Of a stretch of DNA of 64,000 bases, positions 43,112-51,872 are shown one piece after another. The position numbers and the translations under genes are program-made. Under the pieces are notes generated by a model. The model saw only the letters and a program-made list of their open reading frames with translations. It was not told the DNA's origin and made no database searches. The stretch comes from Bog-473 sp963809825 (lineage in GTDB: Bacteria; Actinomycetota; Acidimicrobiia; Acidimicrobiales; RAAP-2), in NCBI GenBank assembly GCA_963809825.1, contig CAWELJ010000011.1, forward strand, positions 124,001 to 188,000, in the 5' to 3' direction. Every line of letters begins with the position of its first letter. The first letter of the stretch is position 1.

Positions 43112-44599
43112 CTACCCGGCCGAGCTGACGAGACGCCCGAGGTAGGAGGCCCCGCCGAAGGTGAAGATGCCGCCGTCCGCGGCTGCCATCCAGTAGCCGT
43201 TCGTCACGTTGTCCGGCGCCATGCCCACGACCGGCGCCACCAGCGGCATGCCGCCCGTCGATCCGTCGAAGGGCGCCTGGCCGAAGGTGAAGATGCCGCC
43301 GTCGCTGGCGACGAAACGGTAGCCCTGGCCGTTGGGCGACCCCTCCATGCCCACGATGGGCTTGTTCAGCCTGATGCTGCCGGTGCTCCCGAAGAACGGT
43401 GCGTTGTAGCTGAAGATGCCGCCGTCGGAGGCCACCTCCCAGTACCCGCCGGTCGCGGTGTCCGACGCGATCCCGACGATCGGCTGGTTGAGCGGCGTGC
43501 CGCCCATGGAGCCGTAGAAGGGCGCGTCGCCGAAGCTGAAGATGCCGCCGTCGGAGGCCACCATCCAGTAGCCCTTGCCGTCGGGCGTGGACGACATGCC
43601 GACGATGGGCTTGTTGAGGCGCAGCGACCCGGTCGACCCGTAGAAGGCGGCGTCGCCGAAGCTGAAGATGCCGCCGTCGGCGGCCACCAGCCAGTACCCG
43701 CCCCCGTCGGGCGTGGCCGCGATGCCAACGATCGGCGAGTTGAGCTGACCGGAGAGCGATCCGTGGTCCTGGGCGGAGCCGAAGGCGGCGACGGTGCCGT
43801 TGGCCTCGGCCTCCCAGTATCCCGTCCCGTTACTGAGCGGTGCGATGCCGACCGTGCGCGACGACGACTGGACCGAGGCCGCAACCTGGCCCCAGGTCAT
43901 CGTCGCATCGGTGGGCGGTGCGCAGGAGCTCACGAAGATGGCGGCGATGGAGCCGGCTGCGTAGCCCGAAGACGAGTAGGCCGCCCCCATGGAGAGCACG
44001 GGCGGGCCGGTCGGGCAGTTCGCGAACTGATGCAGGATGATGTCGCGGTGGCCCCAGCAACCCGCCAGGTTGACGAGGCTGCAGGCGATGTTGGTCGTGG
44101 ACGAGCCGCCCCAACCGTCGTCGTACATCCAGTAGTAGTCGGCCTCGAGGACCGACGAGAGGCCGCCCGCCCAGATGGAGCCGCCGAAGGTGATCGGCGC
44201 ACCGCCGGTGACCGAGTTCGGGAAGCTCGGGTCGGTGCCCGAGTCCGCCCCACTCTGCGCGTACGAGTTGAGCTGTGCCGTCATGTAGTCGATCGGCGGC
44301 AGTCCCCGGTCGATGCGCTCGTCGTTCACCACCGTGAACACTTGCTGGGGCAGCGGCAGCGACGCCAACGCGGACTCCGAGACGTTCATGGAGCCAACAC
44401 CCTCTTGCGAGGCGGCCGAGTCGATGGCGGAGAGCCAGTCGCTGCTGTTGGGCGCGATGTTGGCGGCGGGATTGCCCGGAGGCAGGATGCCGGCAGCTCC
44501 CGCGGGTGCACTCGTCAGCCCGGCAGCGATGGAGCTCATGATCATGGCGCCGATTGGCACGAGCAGTGTCGCGACGCGACGACGGGCATGGCGATGCAC
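43112..44599 (-). CDS. secreted CAP-domain protein with C-terminal 42-residue repeats
   Basis: A 495-residue exported protein. The signal peptide (RHARRRVATLLVPIGAMIMSS) ends near residue 36. Residues about 85-235 form a CAP/SCP-PR1-like domain, with VVNDERIDRGLPPI at its start and GCWGHRDIILHQF as the conserved GHxxxIL block. Six repeats of about 42 residues (PIVGMxxTPDG, GGIFSFGDAPFYGS) follow to the end. The same repeat occurs in the SGNH protein at 28523. GAGGGGGG about 12 nt upstream serves as ribosome site. Probable cell-surface or extracellular role. Confidence 0.82.
   Translation of the reverse strand: MHRHARRRVATLLVPIGAMIMSSIAAGLTSAPAGAAGILPPGNPAANIAPNSSDWLSAIDSAASQEGVGSMNVSESALASLPLPQQVFTVVNDERIDRGLPPIDYMTAQLNSYAQSGADSGTDPSFPNSVTGGAPITFGGSIWAGGLSSVLEADYYWMYDDGWGGSSTTNIACSLVNLAGCWGHRDIILHQFANCPTGPPVLSMGAAYSSSGYAAGSIAAIFVSSCAPPTDATMTWGQVAASVQSSSRTVGIAPLSNGTGYWEAEANGTVAAFGSAQDHGSLSGQLNSPIVGIAATPDGGGYWLVAADGGIFSFGDAAFYGSTGSLRLNKPIVGMSSTPDGKGYWMVASDGGIFSFGDAPFYGSMGGTPLNQPIVGIASDTATGGYWEVASDGGIFSYNAPFFGSTGSIRLNKPIVGMEGSPNGQGYRFVASDGGIFTFGQAPFDGSTGGMPLVAPVVGMAPDNVTNGYWMAAADGGIFTFGGASYLGRLVSSAG
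43115..43858 (-). repeat. about 126-bp tandem repeat array inside the CAP gene
   Basis: Six units. The anchor GATGCCGCCGTC recurs at 43166, 43292, 43415, 43541 and 43667, i.e. steps of 126, 123, 126 and 126 bp; one unit has lost a codon. The units are more diverged than in the array at 29195. Confidence 0.85.
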
Positions 44600-44866
44600 G
44601 TGGTCTTCCCCCCTCTGAGATTCCCTTTCGGGATTCCCCTTCCGACATTCAGTATCGGGACCGGGGGTGACGAATCCAATGGGACCTTTTGACTAAATCG
44701 CGTCTTTCAGGACCGAAGTTTCGCTCCGTTGTGCGCGCGTTGTCCCAACGGTGTGCGTGGCATCGACGCCCCGGCCCGCCGCGCCCAACCTGCGCCGCCC
44801 ATCCGGCGGCAACGTTGTCGCAATGATGTGCGGTGGGAGCGGGGCTCACTCACCACCGGCCTCCCT

Positions 44867-46366
44867 TCAGCCGTTGACGATCAACCGTTCGAGGGCCCGG
44901 CGGTCCACCTTCTCGCCGGCGGTGAGCGGCAACTCGCTGAGCACGATCATCTCCTCGGGAAGCTTGTATCGGGCGAGACGCTCGGCCGCGAAGTCCCGGA
45001 GGCGCGCCAGCTGTGGGGTGGGGCCGTCCGCCTGGGGCACGACGACGGCCACGCCGACCTCGCCCATCACCGGATCGCTCCGGCTCACCACCGCCACGGC
45101 GGCGACGTCCGGGTGGTCGGCCAGCACCCCTTCGACCTCCATCGGGTACACGTTGTACCCGCCGCGCACGTAGCGCTCGCGGCTGCGACCAGCCAGGTGC
45201 AGCCTCCCGAGCTCGTCCACCCAGCCGAGGTCGCCGGTGCGCACGCTGCCGTCCTCGGCGAAGGCGTCGGCATTGGCCCCGCTGTCGCGGAAGTAGCCCT
45301 CCATCACCGCCGGCGACCCCAGGCAGACCTCTCCGATCGCACCGGGTTCGACGGGGCCGCCGTGCTCGTCGAGGATGGAGAGCCGCACCCCGGGCTGGGG
45401 CCGACCGACACTCACCTCGGCGTCCTCGTCGGGGTCGCTGAACGACGTGCCGCACCCGATGCCGGCCTCCGTGCAGGAGTAGCGCACGGCGAGCGGCGCA
45501 CCGATGCGGGCCCTCGCCTCGCGCAGGAGCGCCGGGGTGGCCGGGCCGCCCCCCATGACCACGGCGCGAACGGACGAGAGATCGGTCCCGTCGAACGTCG
45601 GGTCGCGCAACATGAGCGCGATCTGCGTCGGCACGCCGCCGAGCGCGGTGATCCGGAGCTCGGCCACCATGCGCAGCGCGTCGGCTGCCTTCCACGGCTT
45701 CTGCGACAGGTGCTGGGTGCCGCCCTTCTTCAGGTTCCCCGCCAGCTTCGTCGTCGGGCCGAGGTGGGCCAGCGCCGAACCCGCCATGGAACGGCCCCCG
45801 CCACCCCACTGCTCGCCGACGTCGCACTGGGTGATGAAGCCGATCTGGCGCCCGCAGAACACCGCACCCTTCGGCGTGCCCGTGGTGCCCGACGTGAAGA
45901 CGATGGCGATGGGACGATCCGGGTCCGGTGCCAGCGGAGCCGGCTGTGTCCCCGGGTGGCGGAGGCCCTCGAGGACGGCGCCGGGGTCGGTGGCGGGAGC
46001 GACGAGGACCGTCGTGAAGCTCCCCGCCCGTGCGGCCGGGGCCAGCTGCTCTGTGGTGACCACGGCGAGCGGGTCGGCGGCGCGCAGGACGGCGTCGCGC
46101 TCGGCCGGCACGAGCTTTGGGTTGACGGCGGCCGTCACCGCTCCGAGCTTGGCTGCGGCGACGTAGGCGATGAAGTGTTCCGGCACCGACGGGAGCAGCA
46201 GCCCGACCACGTCCCCCTCCCCCACACCCAGCTCGGCCAACCCCACCGCGACCTCGTCGGCCAGGGCGTCGAACTGCGCGTAGCTCAGGGTCAGCCCTTC
46301 GTCGGTGACGAAGGCAGGTGACGATCCGAAGCGACGGGCCGCCTCGGCGGATGTCTCGGCCAGCAC
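44867..46366 (-). CDS. acyl-CoA synthetase / AMP-binding CoA ligase
   Basis: A 499-residue adenylate-forming ligase. The P-loop reads VFTSGTTGTPKGAVF, RYSCTEAGIG is the A5 region, TGDLGWVDELGRLHLAGR is A7/A8, and the catalytic Lys lies in TAGEKVDRRALERL. VRGGYNVYPMEVE replaces the more common RGGENI form. It starts with GTG; a weak TAGGCC 7 nt upstream might be the -10 element. The upstream 267 bp between it and the CAP gene hold the CAP promoter. It may supply CoA thioesters to the FadE genes upstream at 46468-50434. Confidence 0.88.
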   Translation of the reverse strand: MLAETSAEAARRFGSSPAFVTDEGLTLSYAQFDALADEVAVGLAELGVGEGDVVGLLLPSVPEHFIAYVAAAKLGAVTAAVNPKLVPAERDAVLRAADPLAVVTTEQLAPAARAGSFTTVLVAPATDPGAVLEGLRHPGTQPAPLAPDPDRPIAIVFTSGTTGTPKGAVFCGRQIGFITQCDVGEQWGGGGRSMAGSALAHLGPTTKLAGNLKKGGTQHLSQKPWKAADALRMVAELRITALGGVPTQIALMLRDPTFDGTDLSSVRAVVMGGGPATPALLREARARIGAPLAVRYSCTEAGIGCGTSFSDPDEDAEVSVGRPQPGVRLSILDEHGGPVEPGAIGEVCLGSPAVMEGYFRDSGANADAFAEDGSVRTGDLGWVDELGRLHLAGRSRERYVRGGYNVYPMEVEGVLADHPDVAAVAVVSRSDPVMGEVGVAVVVPQADGPTPQLARLRDFAAERLARYKLPEEMIVLSELPLTAGEKVDRRALERLIVNG

Positions 46367-46467
46367 GCGGACCGGCCTACGGGCCGACGACGACCGGCGC
46401 GGCCGCGAGGCACGCCGGCGGCGGGCCGTGCCGGTCGCGCCGGACCGACGCGGCTGTCACCGCTGCC

Positions 46468-47727
46468 TCATCCGCGGGGCAGGCCGAGCACGCGCTCGGC
46501 CACGATGTTGCGCTGGACCTCCGACGTGCCACCCGCGATGGTCCCGGCGAAGGAACGGAGGTACTGCACCGCCCAGGGACCGTCGTAGAAGGAGCTCGTC
46601 GCACCCGGTCCCGCCGGGTCCCGCTCGAAGTGGGCGCGGTCCCATTCGGTGAATTTGTTGGGCCCCGAACCGTCGAGGTCGAGGCCTTCGAGCCCGAGCG
46701 CCCCCTGGGCCAGGATGCAGGCGCGCTGCTCGGCTTCGCTGCTGAACAGCTTGAGCACGAGGTGCTCGGGGGACATCTCGCCCCGCGTGGACTTGGCGAA
46801 GCCCCGGTAGCCCAGGCAGCGCATGGCGGCGACGTCGGTGGCGAGCTCGCCGATCGCAGCCGCGACCCGGTTGTCGTCCCCCAAGGTGCCGCCTCGACCG
46901 TCCGGGCGCCGGGCGACGCGAACGAGACCCTCGAGCGTGCGCTCCATCTTGGAGACGTTCATGATCCAGAGCATCCCCCGCTCGTGGCGCAGCGATCCCT
47001 GGCTGACCCTCCAGCCGTTGTTGAGCTCGCCGAGCAGATTCTCCTCGGGCACTTCGACGTCGGTGAAGAAGACCTCGTTGAAGTCGGCGTGATGCGGGTC
47101 GGTCAACTCGGGCAGGGGCCGGCAGGTGATGCCGGGCGTGCGCATGTCGATGATGAGCACACTGATGCCATGGTGCTTCGGTGCTTCGGGGTCGGTGCGC
47201 ACGTAGCACAGGCAAAAGTCGGACTCGTGCGCGCCCGAGGTCCACACCTTCTGGCCGGTCACCACGAAATGCCCGTCCCGCAGCTCTGCCTTCGTGGTGA
47301 GCGAGGCGAGGTCACTGCCCGCGTTGGGCTCGCTCATGCCGACGCACCAGGTGATCTCCCCCTTCAAGGTCGGCAGGACGAAGCGCTCCTTCTGCTCTTC
47401 GGTCCCGAATTCGACGATGGAGGCGGCGCAGATGGAGAGGCCCTGCGGGTTGAGCGAGCGCGGCGCCATCCGCTCGCTGATGACCTCGAAGTAGACCATC
47501 TGCTCCTGGGGTGTCGCGTTGCGGCCGCCGAGCTCGGGTGGCCAACCCGGCACGAGGTAGCCGGCCTCGAACAGCTCCCGCTGGAAGGTCCGGGCCCACT
47601 CGGGCAGATGAGCCGACGAGCGCCGCGCGTCGTCCTCCATGACGTCGGCCGACGGCAGGTGCAGGTCGAGCCAGGCCTCGAGTTCGCGCCGGAACCCGAC
47701 CAGCGTTTCGTCAGGGGCGAGGCGCAT
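46468..47727 (-). CDS. acyl-CoA dehydrogenase (FadE-like, catalytic-type subunit)
   Basis: A 419-residue acyl-CoA dehydrogenase. VGMSEPNAGSDLASLT, VTGQKVWTSGAHESDF and the C-terminal GGTSEVQRNIVAERVLGLPRG are the FadE signatures. It is longer than its relatives by an insertion in the C-terminal helical domain that includes RCLGYRGFAKSTRG. The ATG at 47727 was chosen; a TTG two codons upstream is possible. CATAGT between start and operator copy 6 could be the -10 element. It is the last gene of the cluster that starts with the P450, but has its own operator. Confidence 0.9.
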   Translation of the reverse strand: MRLAPDETLVGFRRELEAWLDLHLPSADVMEDDARRSSAHLPEWARTFQRELFEAGYLVPGWPPELGGRNATPQEQMVYFEVISERMAPRSLNPQGLSICAASIVEFGTEEQKERFVLPTLKGEITWCVGMSEPNAGSDLASLTTKAELRDGHFVVTGQKVWTSGAHESDFCLCYVRTDPEAPKHHGISVLIIDMRTPGITCRPLPELTDPHHADFNEVFFTDVEVPEENLLGELNNGWRVSQGSLRHERGMLWIMNVSKMERTLEGLVRVARRPDGRGGTLGDDNRVAAAIGELATDVAAMRCLGYRGFAKSTRGEMSPEHLVLKLFSSEAEQRACILAQGALGLEGLDLDGSGPNKFTEWDRAHFERDPAGPGATSSFYDGPWAVQYLRSFAGTIAGGTSEVQRNIVAERVLGLPRG

Positions 47728-47736
47728 GGGCAACTA

Positions 47737-47750
47737 TGACACGAGCGTCA
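47737..47750. promoter_or_regulatory. candidate operator, TGACRCNNGYGTCA palindrome (copy 6)
   Basis: TGACACGAGCGTCA lies 10 bp before the FadE gene at 47727 and overlaps the stop codon of the upstream gene at 47748. It marks an internal promoter within a same-strand gene cluster. Confidence 0.6.
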
Positions 47751-48164
47751 GTCGGCGGGCGAGTCACCGTCCTCGTCGCCGTGGGAGCCCGCCGAGCCCA
47801 GCTTGAAGCCGCGCCGGGCGGCGGGCAGCGCCTGAATGGCGAGGACGATGCCGAAGGCGGGTTCGGTGAGCAGGATCGACCCGGCGATCTCGTCCCAGCT
47901 GGCGCCGACCTCCGCGGCCAGCCGCGCGTGACGCTGGACGCCACCGGGTTGGCGGGCGATGACGGTGCAGACCATGCGGATCAGCTCGTGCGTCTTGCGG
48001 TCGGGGGCGCGCAGGGAGTCGATGGACGCCATCCATGCGTTCTGGGCCTGATGCACGCCGGGCGCCCACTGGTGGAGGTATCTCTCCGAGGGGAACGGCC
48101 ACGCTTCCTCCTCGACGCCGATGTCGAACGCGTCGAGGTCTTCGCCTTCGGTCCCTGGGCTCAT
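47748..48164 (-). CDS. carboxymuconolactone decarboxylase/AhpD-like protein
   Basis: A 138-residue alpha-helical protein of the CMD/AhpD superfamily. The helix HELIRMVCTVIARQPGGVQRHARLA aligns with the AhpD core, but the redox CxxC is replaced (PGGVQRH), with only one upstream Cys, so peroxidase activity is unlikely and a decarboxylase-like or structural role fits better. DEIAGSILLTEPAFG is the following conserved helix. A charged Asp/Glu-rich tail ends the protein. It lies between two FadE genes, 29 bp after the fused one. Confidence 0.7.
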   Translation of the reverse strand: MSPGTEGEDLDAFDIGVEEEAWPFPSERYLHQWAPGVHQAQNAWMASIDSLRAPDRKTHELIRMVCTVIARQPGGVQRHARLAAEVGASWDEIAGSILLTEPAFGIVLAIQALPAARRGFKLGSAGSHGDEDGDSPAD

Positions 48165-48193
48165 CGCCGCCTCATCGTACCGGCGCTGTCCGC

Positions 48194-50434
48194 TCAGGTG
48201 CCCGGCTCGGGATCCCGGGGCTGGCCCAGGATTCGCTCGGCGATCACGTTGCGTTGCACCTCACTCGTGCCGCCGGCGATCGTGAGGCAGCGGGTGGAGA
48301 GGAAGCCTTCCTCCCAGCGCTGCGCCTTGCCGTCGCGCACGGCGCCGTCCGCGCCGTAGAGCGCCATTCCCATCTCCTGGACCCGCTGCTCGTGCTCGAC
48401 GCCGAGCAGCTTGCGCACGCTCGACCCGCTGCCCGGATCGACGCCCGAGAGCGTCCGCAGCGTGGAGCGGTGGCCGAGGAGCGCCACCGACTGGGCCTCT
48501 GCGATGAGGTGACCCAAACGCTGTTCGAGACTCGGTGGGCCCGCCTCGCCGCGTTCGCGTCGCCGCGCCACGCTCCGGATGAGCGACTCCACCCCGTTGC
48601 CGAAGGACGCGCCGGAGGACATTGAGACGCGCTCGTTGGCCAGCGTCGTGCGGCCGATCCTCCAGCCGTCGCCCGGGACGCCCACCACCGCATCGTCGGG
48701 CACGAACACGTCGTTGAAGAAGACCTCGTTGAACATGGCGGCCCCCGTGAGCTCGCGCAGCGGCCGGATGTCGATGCCTTCGGCGTGCATGTCGACGATG
48801 AAGTAGGTGATGCCGGCGTGCTTGGGGGCGTCGGGGTCCGAGCGGGCGAGGCAGATGCCGAAGTCGGCCGTCTGGGCCAGCGACGTCCAGACCTTCTGCC
48901 CGTTGAGCACCCAGCCACCCTCGACGCGCGCCGCCTTGGTGCTCAGGGCGGCGAGATCGGAGCCGGCACCGGGCTCGCTGAAGAGCTGGCACCAGCTCAG
49001 TGCGCCCAGCAGCGTCGGGCGGACCCAGCGCTCCTGCTGCTCGGTGGTCCCGTGTGCGATGAGCGTCGGGAGGGCCCACGCCCCGACGGCGAGGTGCGGA
49101 CGGGCGACCGACGCCGCGGCCAGCTCCTCGTCGATGACGAGCTGCTCCAGCGGCGAGGCGCCCCGGCCCCATGGCGGCGGCCAGTGCGGCATGACCAAGC
49201 CCGCCCCGGCCAGCGCGGCGCGCTGGTCACCTCCCGCCGCGCCCACGGCGGCGACCTCGGACACCAGGGCCCGGATCTCCTCACGGAGCGCGTCGGCCTC
49301 CGCGGGCAGATCGGCGGCCAGGTTGCGGCGCGCGCCGCCGACGGCGAGCGCCGTCACCTCGTGCTCGAGCGCGCCGATATCGCCCCCGGCGACCAGTTGG
49401 AGATTGGCCATCGCCCGCTTGAGGTAGAGGTGCGCATCGTGCTCCCAGGTGAAGCCGATGCCGCCCAGGATCTGGATGCACTGCTTGGCGCAACGGGCGG
49501 CGGCGTCGAGCGCCACCGCACCGGCGATACGCGCGCTGAGGTCGCGGTCCGCGTCGTGCCCGTCCTCGCTCCAGGCGGCGGCGGCGTCCCAGGCCACCGC
49601 CGCGCACTGCTCCACGGACACCAGCATGTCGGCCAGCGCGTGCTTGACCGCCTGGAACTGGCCGATGGGACGCCCGAACTGGACCCGCACCTTGGCGTAC
49701 TCCGACGCCGTCTCGAGACACCAGCGGGCGATCCCCGCGCTCTCGGCGGCCACGAGGAGCAGGGCGAGGGCGCGGACCTCGGCGTCGGGCACGAGCAGCG
49801 CCCCAGCGGGCACGACCGGGCCCCCGCCGTCGATCTCGAGCGACCCGAGCGGCCGGGTGGCGTCGAGGGGCGGGAGCGCCCCGACCGACACTAGGCCGCC
49901 CACTCCTTCGCGGTCGAGGAGCCACCACCGCACGCCGTCGGGGCCGCCTTCCAGCGGCACGAGCACGAGACGCGCCGGGGGCAGGCCCAGGACGGGACGT
50001 CGCGCACCGGTGAGCCGGGCGCCGGACCCGTCCCCCGGCGCCGGGCCGGCCGCACCGAACGCCACGGCCGCCGTGATCGTGCCGTCGGCCAGGCCGGGCA
50101 GCAGGGCGGCCTTCGTCGCCTCGTCCGCGCCGCGGGACACGACCGCCGACACGAGGAGCGTCGGGAGGACGGGCCCGGGGAAGAGGGCGTGACCCAGCTC
50201 CTCGACGACCACGGCCACCTCGGCCAGCGTGAACCCCTCGCCGCCGAAGGCCTCGGGGAGGTGGAGTCCCAACCACCCCTGGGCGGCCATCTTCTCCCAC
50301 ACCGCCGGCAGGTCCGAAGCCGACGACGCCGACTCCGCCACGGCCCGCGGCTCCTCGGGCGGGCAGTGCGTCTGCAGCCAGCGCTCGGCGGAGCGGCGGA
50401 GTGACTCGTGCTCCTCCGTGACGGCGATCGGCAC
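48194..50434 (-). CDS. tandem-fused acyl-CoA dehydrogenase (FadE34-like)
   Basis: A 746-residue protein with two acyl-CoA dehydrogenase modules in one chain. Residues 1 to about 365 are the GIGFTWEHD type (LHLPEAFGGEGF, RVQFGRPIGQFQAVKH, GGIGFTWEHDAHLYLKR). Residues about 385-746 are the partner type (CQLFSEPGAGSDLAAL, LNGQKVWTSLAQ, GGTSEVQRNVIAERILG). The fusion mirrors the separate divergent pairs at 38546/39792 and 58038/59232. Mycobacterial FadE34 (ChsE3) in steroid side-chain degradation is the known parallel. The GTG start shares one base with the ferredoxin stop (TAGTG). Confidence 0.9.
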   Translation of the reverse strand: MPIAVTEEHESLRRSAERWLQTHCPPEEPRAVAESASSASDLPAVWEKMAAQGWLGLHLPEAFGGEGFTLAEVAVVVEELGHALFPGPVLPTLLVSAVVSRGADEATKAALLPGLADGTITAAVAFGAAGPAPGDGSGARLTGARRPVLGLPPARLVLVPLEGGPDGVRWWLLDREGVGGLVSVGALPPLDATRPLGSLEIDGGGPVVPAGALLVPDAEVRALALLLVAAESAGIARWCLETASEYAKVRVQFGRPIGQFQAVKHALADMLVSVEQCAAVAWDAAAAWSEDGHDADRDLSARIAGAVALDAAARCAKQCIQILGGIGFTWEHDAHLYLKRAMANLQLVAGGDIGALEHEVTALAVGGARRNLAADLPAEADALREEIRALVSEVAAVGAAGGDQRAALAGAGLVMPHWPPPWGRGASPLEQLVIDEELAAASVARPHLAVGAWALPTLIAHGTTEQQERWVRPTLLGALSWCQLFSEPGAGSDLAALSTKAARVEGGWVLNGQKVWTSLAQTADFGICLARSDPDAPKHAGITYFIVDMHAEGIDIRPLRELTGAAMFNEVFFNDVFVPDDAVVGVPGDGWRIGRTTLANERVSMSSGASFGNGVESLIRSVARRRERGEAGPPSLEQRLGHLIAEAQSVALLGHRSTLRTLSGVDPGSGSSVRKLLGVEHEQRVQEMGMALYGADGAVRDGKAQRWEEGFLSTRCLTIAGGTSEVQRNVIAERILGQPRDPEPGT

Positions 50435-50664
50435 TACGTCCCCCCCTCGAGTGGCACCTCGGCGCCGTCGCGCCACAACGAGATCGCACCGACCGGGCAG
50501 CCCTGGGCGGCGATGCGCAGGCGCTCCTCGTCCGTGGCGGCCGCATTGAGCACGACGGCGTGGCCGTCGTCGTTCAGGTCGAACGTCTCGGGTGCCCAGA
50601 AGACACAGTTCCCCGAACCCATGCAACGGTCCCAGTCGATCCTGACGTCGAGTGGCCCCCCCAT
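50434..50664 (-). CDS. [3Fe-4S] ferredoxin (P450 partner)
   Basis: A 76-residue ferredoxin. The cluster motif reads CMGSGNC then GCPVGAI further on; the second Cys of a [4Fe-4S] site is replaced by Ser, which leaves three Cys as in the [3Fe-4S] ferredoxins that feed actinobacterial P450s. APETFDLNDDG is typical of that class. The ATG at 50664 was chosen; the frame is open further upstream without a start that makes sense. It lies in the operon with the P450 at 51873, so it is most likely its electron donor. No ferredoxin reductase is present here. Confidence 0.9.
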   Translation of the reverse strand: MGGPLDVRIDWDRCMGSGNCVFWAPETFDLNDDGHAVVLNAAATDEERLRIAAQGCPVGAISLWRDGAEVPLEGGT

Positions 50665-50672
50665 GGCCGCGC

Positions 50673-51842
50673 TCACGCCGCCCGCAGGACGATGGCGCTC
50701 GTGGGCACGCCCTCGCCCGAGGTGACGAGGCAGGTCTGCGCGCCGTCCACCTGGCTGGTCGAGGTGCCTCGCAACTGGCGCACCCCCTCGGTGACGAGGT
50801 TGAACCCGTGCACGTACGCTTCCGAGAGGCCACCGCCCGACGTGTTCGTCGGCAGTGACCCGGTGTCCCACCGCAGGTTCCCTTCGGCGACGAAGTCGGG
50901 CGCCTCGCCACGCTCGCAGAAGCCGTAGCCCTCGAGCGAGAGCAGGATCAGGGGCGTGAAGGCGTCGTAGATCTGGGCCACGTCGATCTCCTCGGGGCCG
51001 ATGGCGGACTGGGACCACAGCTTCTCCGCGCAGGACCAAGCGGGGCCAGTCAGCGGGTCGTCGCAGTAGTAATTGACCATCGACTCGTGCTGGCGGTGCA
51101 GCCCCTGGCCGAAGGCGTGCACGAGCGCCGGCGGATGGGGACAGTCCTTGGCCCGCTGCGCCGACACGAGGACCGCGGCCAGGGCGCCGTCGGTCTCGAG
51201 GCAGTTGTCGAAGAGGCAGAGAGGCTCACTGATGAAGCGGGAGTGCATGTAGTCGTCGAGCGACATCGGCTTGTCGTGCATCAGCGCCGCCGGGTTGCGG
51301 TTGGCGTGGGCCCGCACGGCCATCGCCACCTCGGCCAGGTGCTCGCGCCCCCCGCCGTACTCGTACATGTACCGGCGGGCGAGCATGGCCACTTCGTCCA
51401 CCGGGCGCAGGAGCCCGAACGGCCTGGTCCACTGCGCCTGAATGGGGAGCCGCGACGGCGCCACCGCCCACGGCCGCGCGGTGCGGGCCCCGCGTTTGCG
51501 CGAGCGCCAGGCGACGACGACGTCGGCCTGCCCGGTGGCGATCGCCATGGCGGCGTGCCCGATGGTGGCGCACCCGGCGCCGCCGCCGTAGCCCACCTGC
51601 GAGAAGTACGTGATGTCCCCCGCCCCGATCGTCTTGGCCAGGGTGACCTCGTCGGTGGACTCCATGGTGAACGACGACAGGCCGTCGACCTCGGCCGGCG
51701 CGATGCCGGCGTCGCGCAGTGCGGCCACGACCGCCTCGGCCGCCAACTGGCCCTCGGGCCGGTCGATCTGCTTGGCGAACTCGGTCTGTCCGATGCCCAC
51801 GATGGCCGCCGCGTCGCGCAGCGGGTTGGCTGTGCCGCCCAT
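50673..51842 (-). CDS. thiolase-like lipid-transfer protein (Ltp/SCP-x), Cys present
   Basis: A 389-residue thiolase-fold protein of the SCP-x branch. It keeps a Cys in GYGGGAGCATIGHAAMAIATG at the position of the thiolase nucleophile, has EPLCLFDNCLETDGA, and ends with TNTSGGGLSEAYVHG, the branch form of the His motif. It may therefore thiolyse 3-ketoacyl-CoA, unlike the Cys-less relatives at 27211 and 60475. No DUF35 gene is adjacent. It sits 30 bp downstream of the P450 and 8 bp before the ferredoxin. Confidence 0.86.
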   Translation of the reverse strand: MGGTANPLRDAAAIVGIGQTEFAKQIDRPEGQLAAEAVVAALRDAGIAPAEVDGLSSFTMESTDEVTLAKTIGAGDITYFSQVGYGGGAGCATIGHAAMAIATGQADVVVAWRSRKRGARTARPWAVAPSRLPIQAQWTRPFGLLRPVDEVAMLARRYMYEYGGGREHLAEVAMAVRAHANRNPAALMHDKPMSLDDYMHSRFISEPLCLFDNCLETDGALAAVLVSAQRAKDCPHPPALVHAFGQGLHRQHESMVNYYCDDPLTGPAWSCAEKLWSQSAIGPEEIDVAQIYDAFTPLILLSLEGYGFCERGEAPDFVAEGNLRWDTGSLPTNTSGGGLSEAYVHGFNLVTEGVRQLRGTSTSQVDGAQTCLVTSGEGVPTSAIVLRAA

Positions 51843-51872
51843 GCGCTCGAACCTAGCCTCCGGCGGCGGGTG

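Noticed and set aside
50435..50911. N-terminal extension of the fused FadE frame
   Set aside because: It overlaps the ferredoxin gene; the GTG at 50434 is directly coupled to the ferredoxin stop.
50665..51039. N-terminal extension of the ferredoxin frame
   Set aside because: It overlaps the thiolase-like gene and reads as Arg-rich noise; the ATG at 50664 begins the ferredoxin fold.
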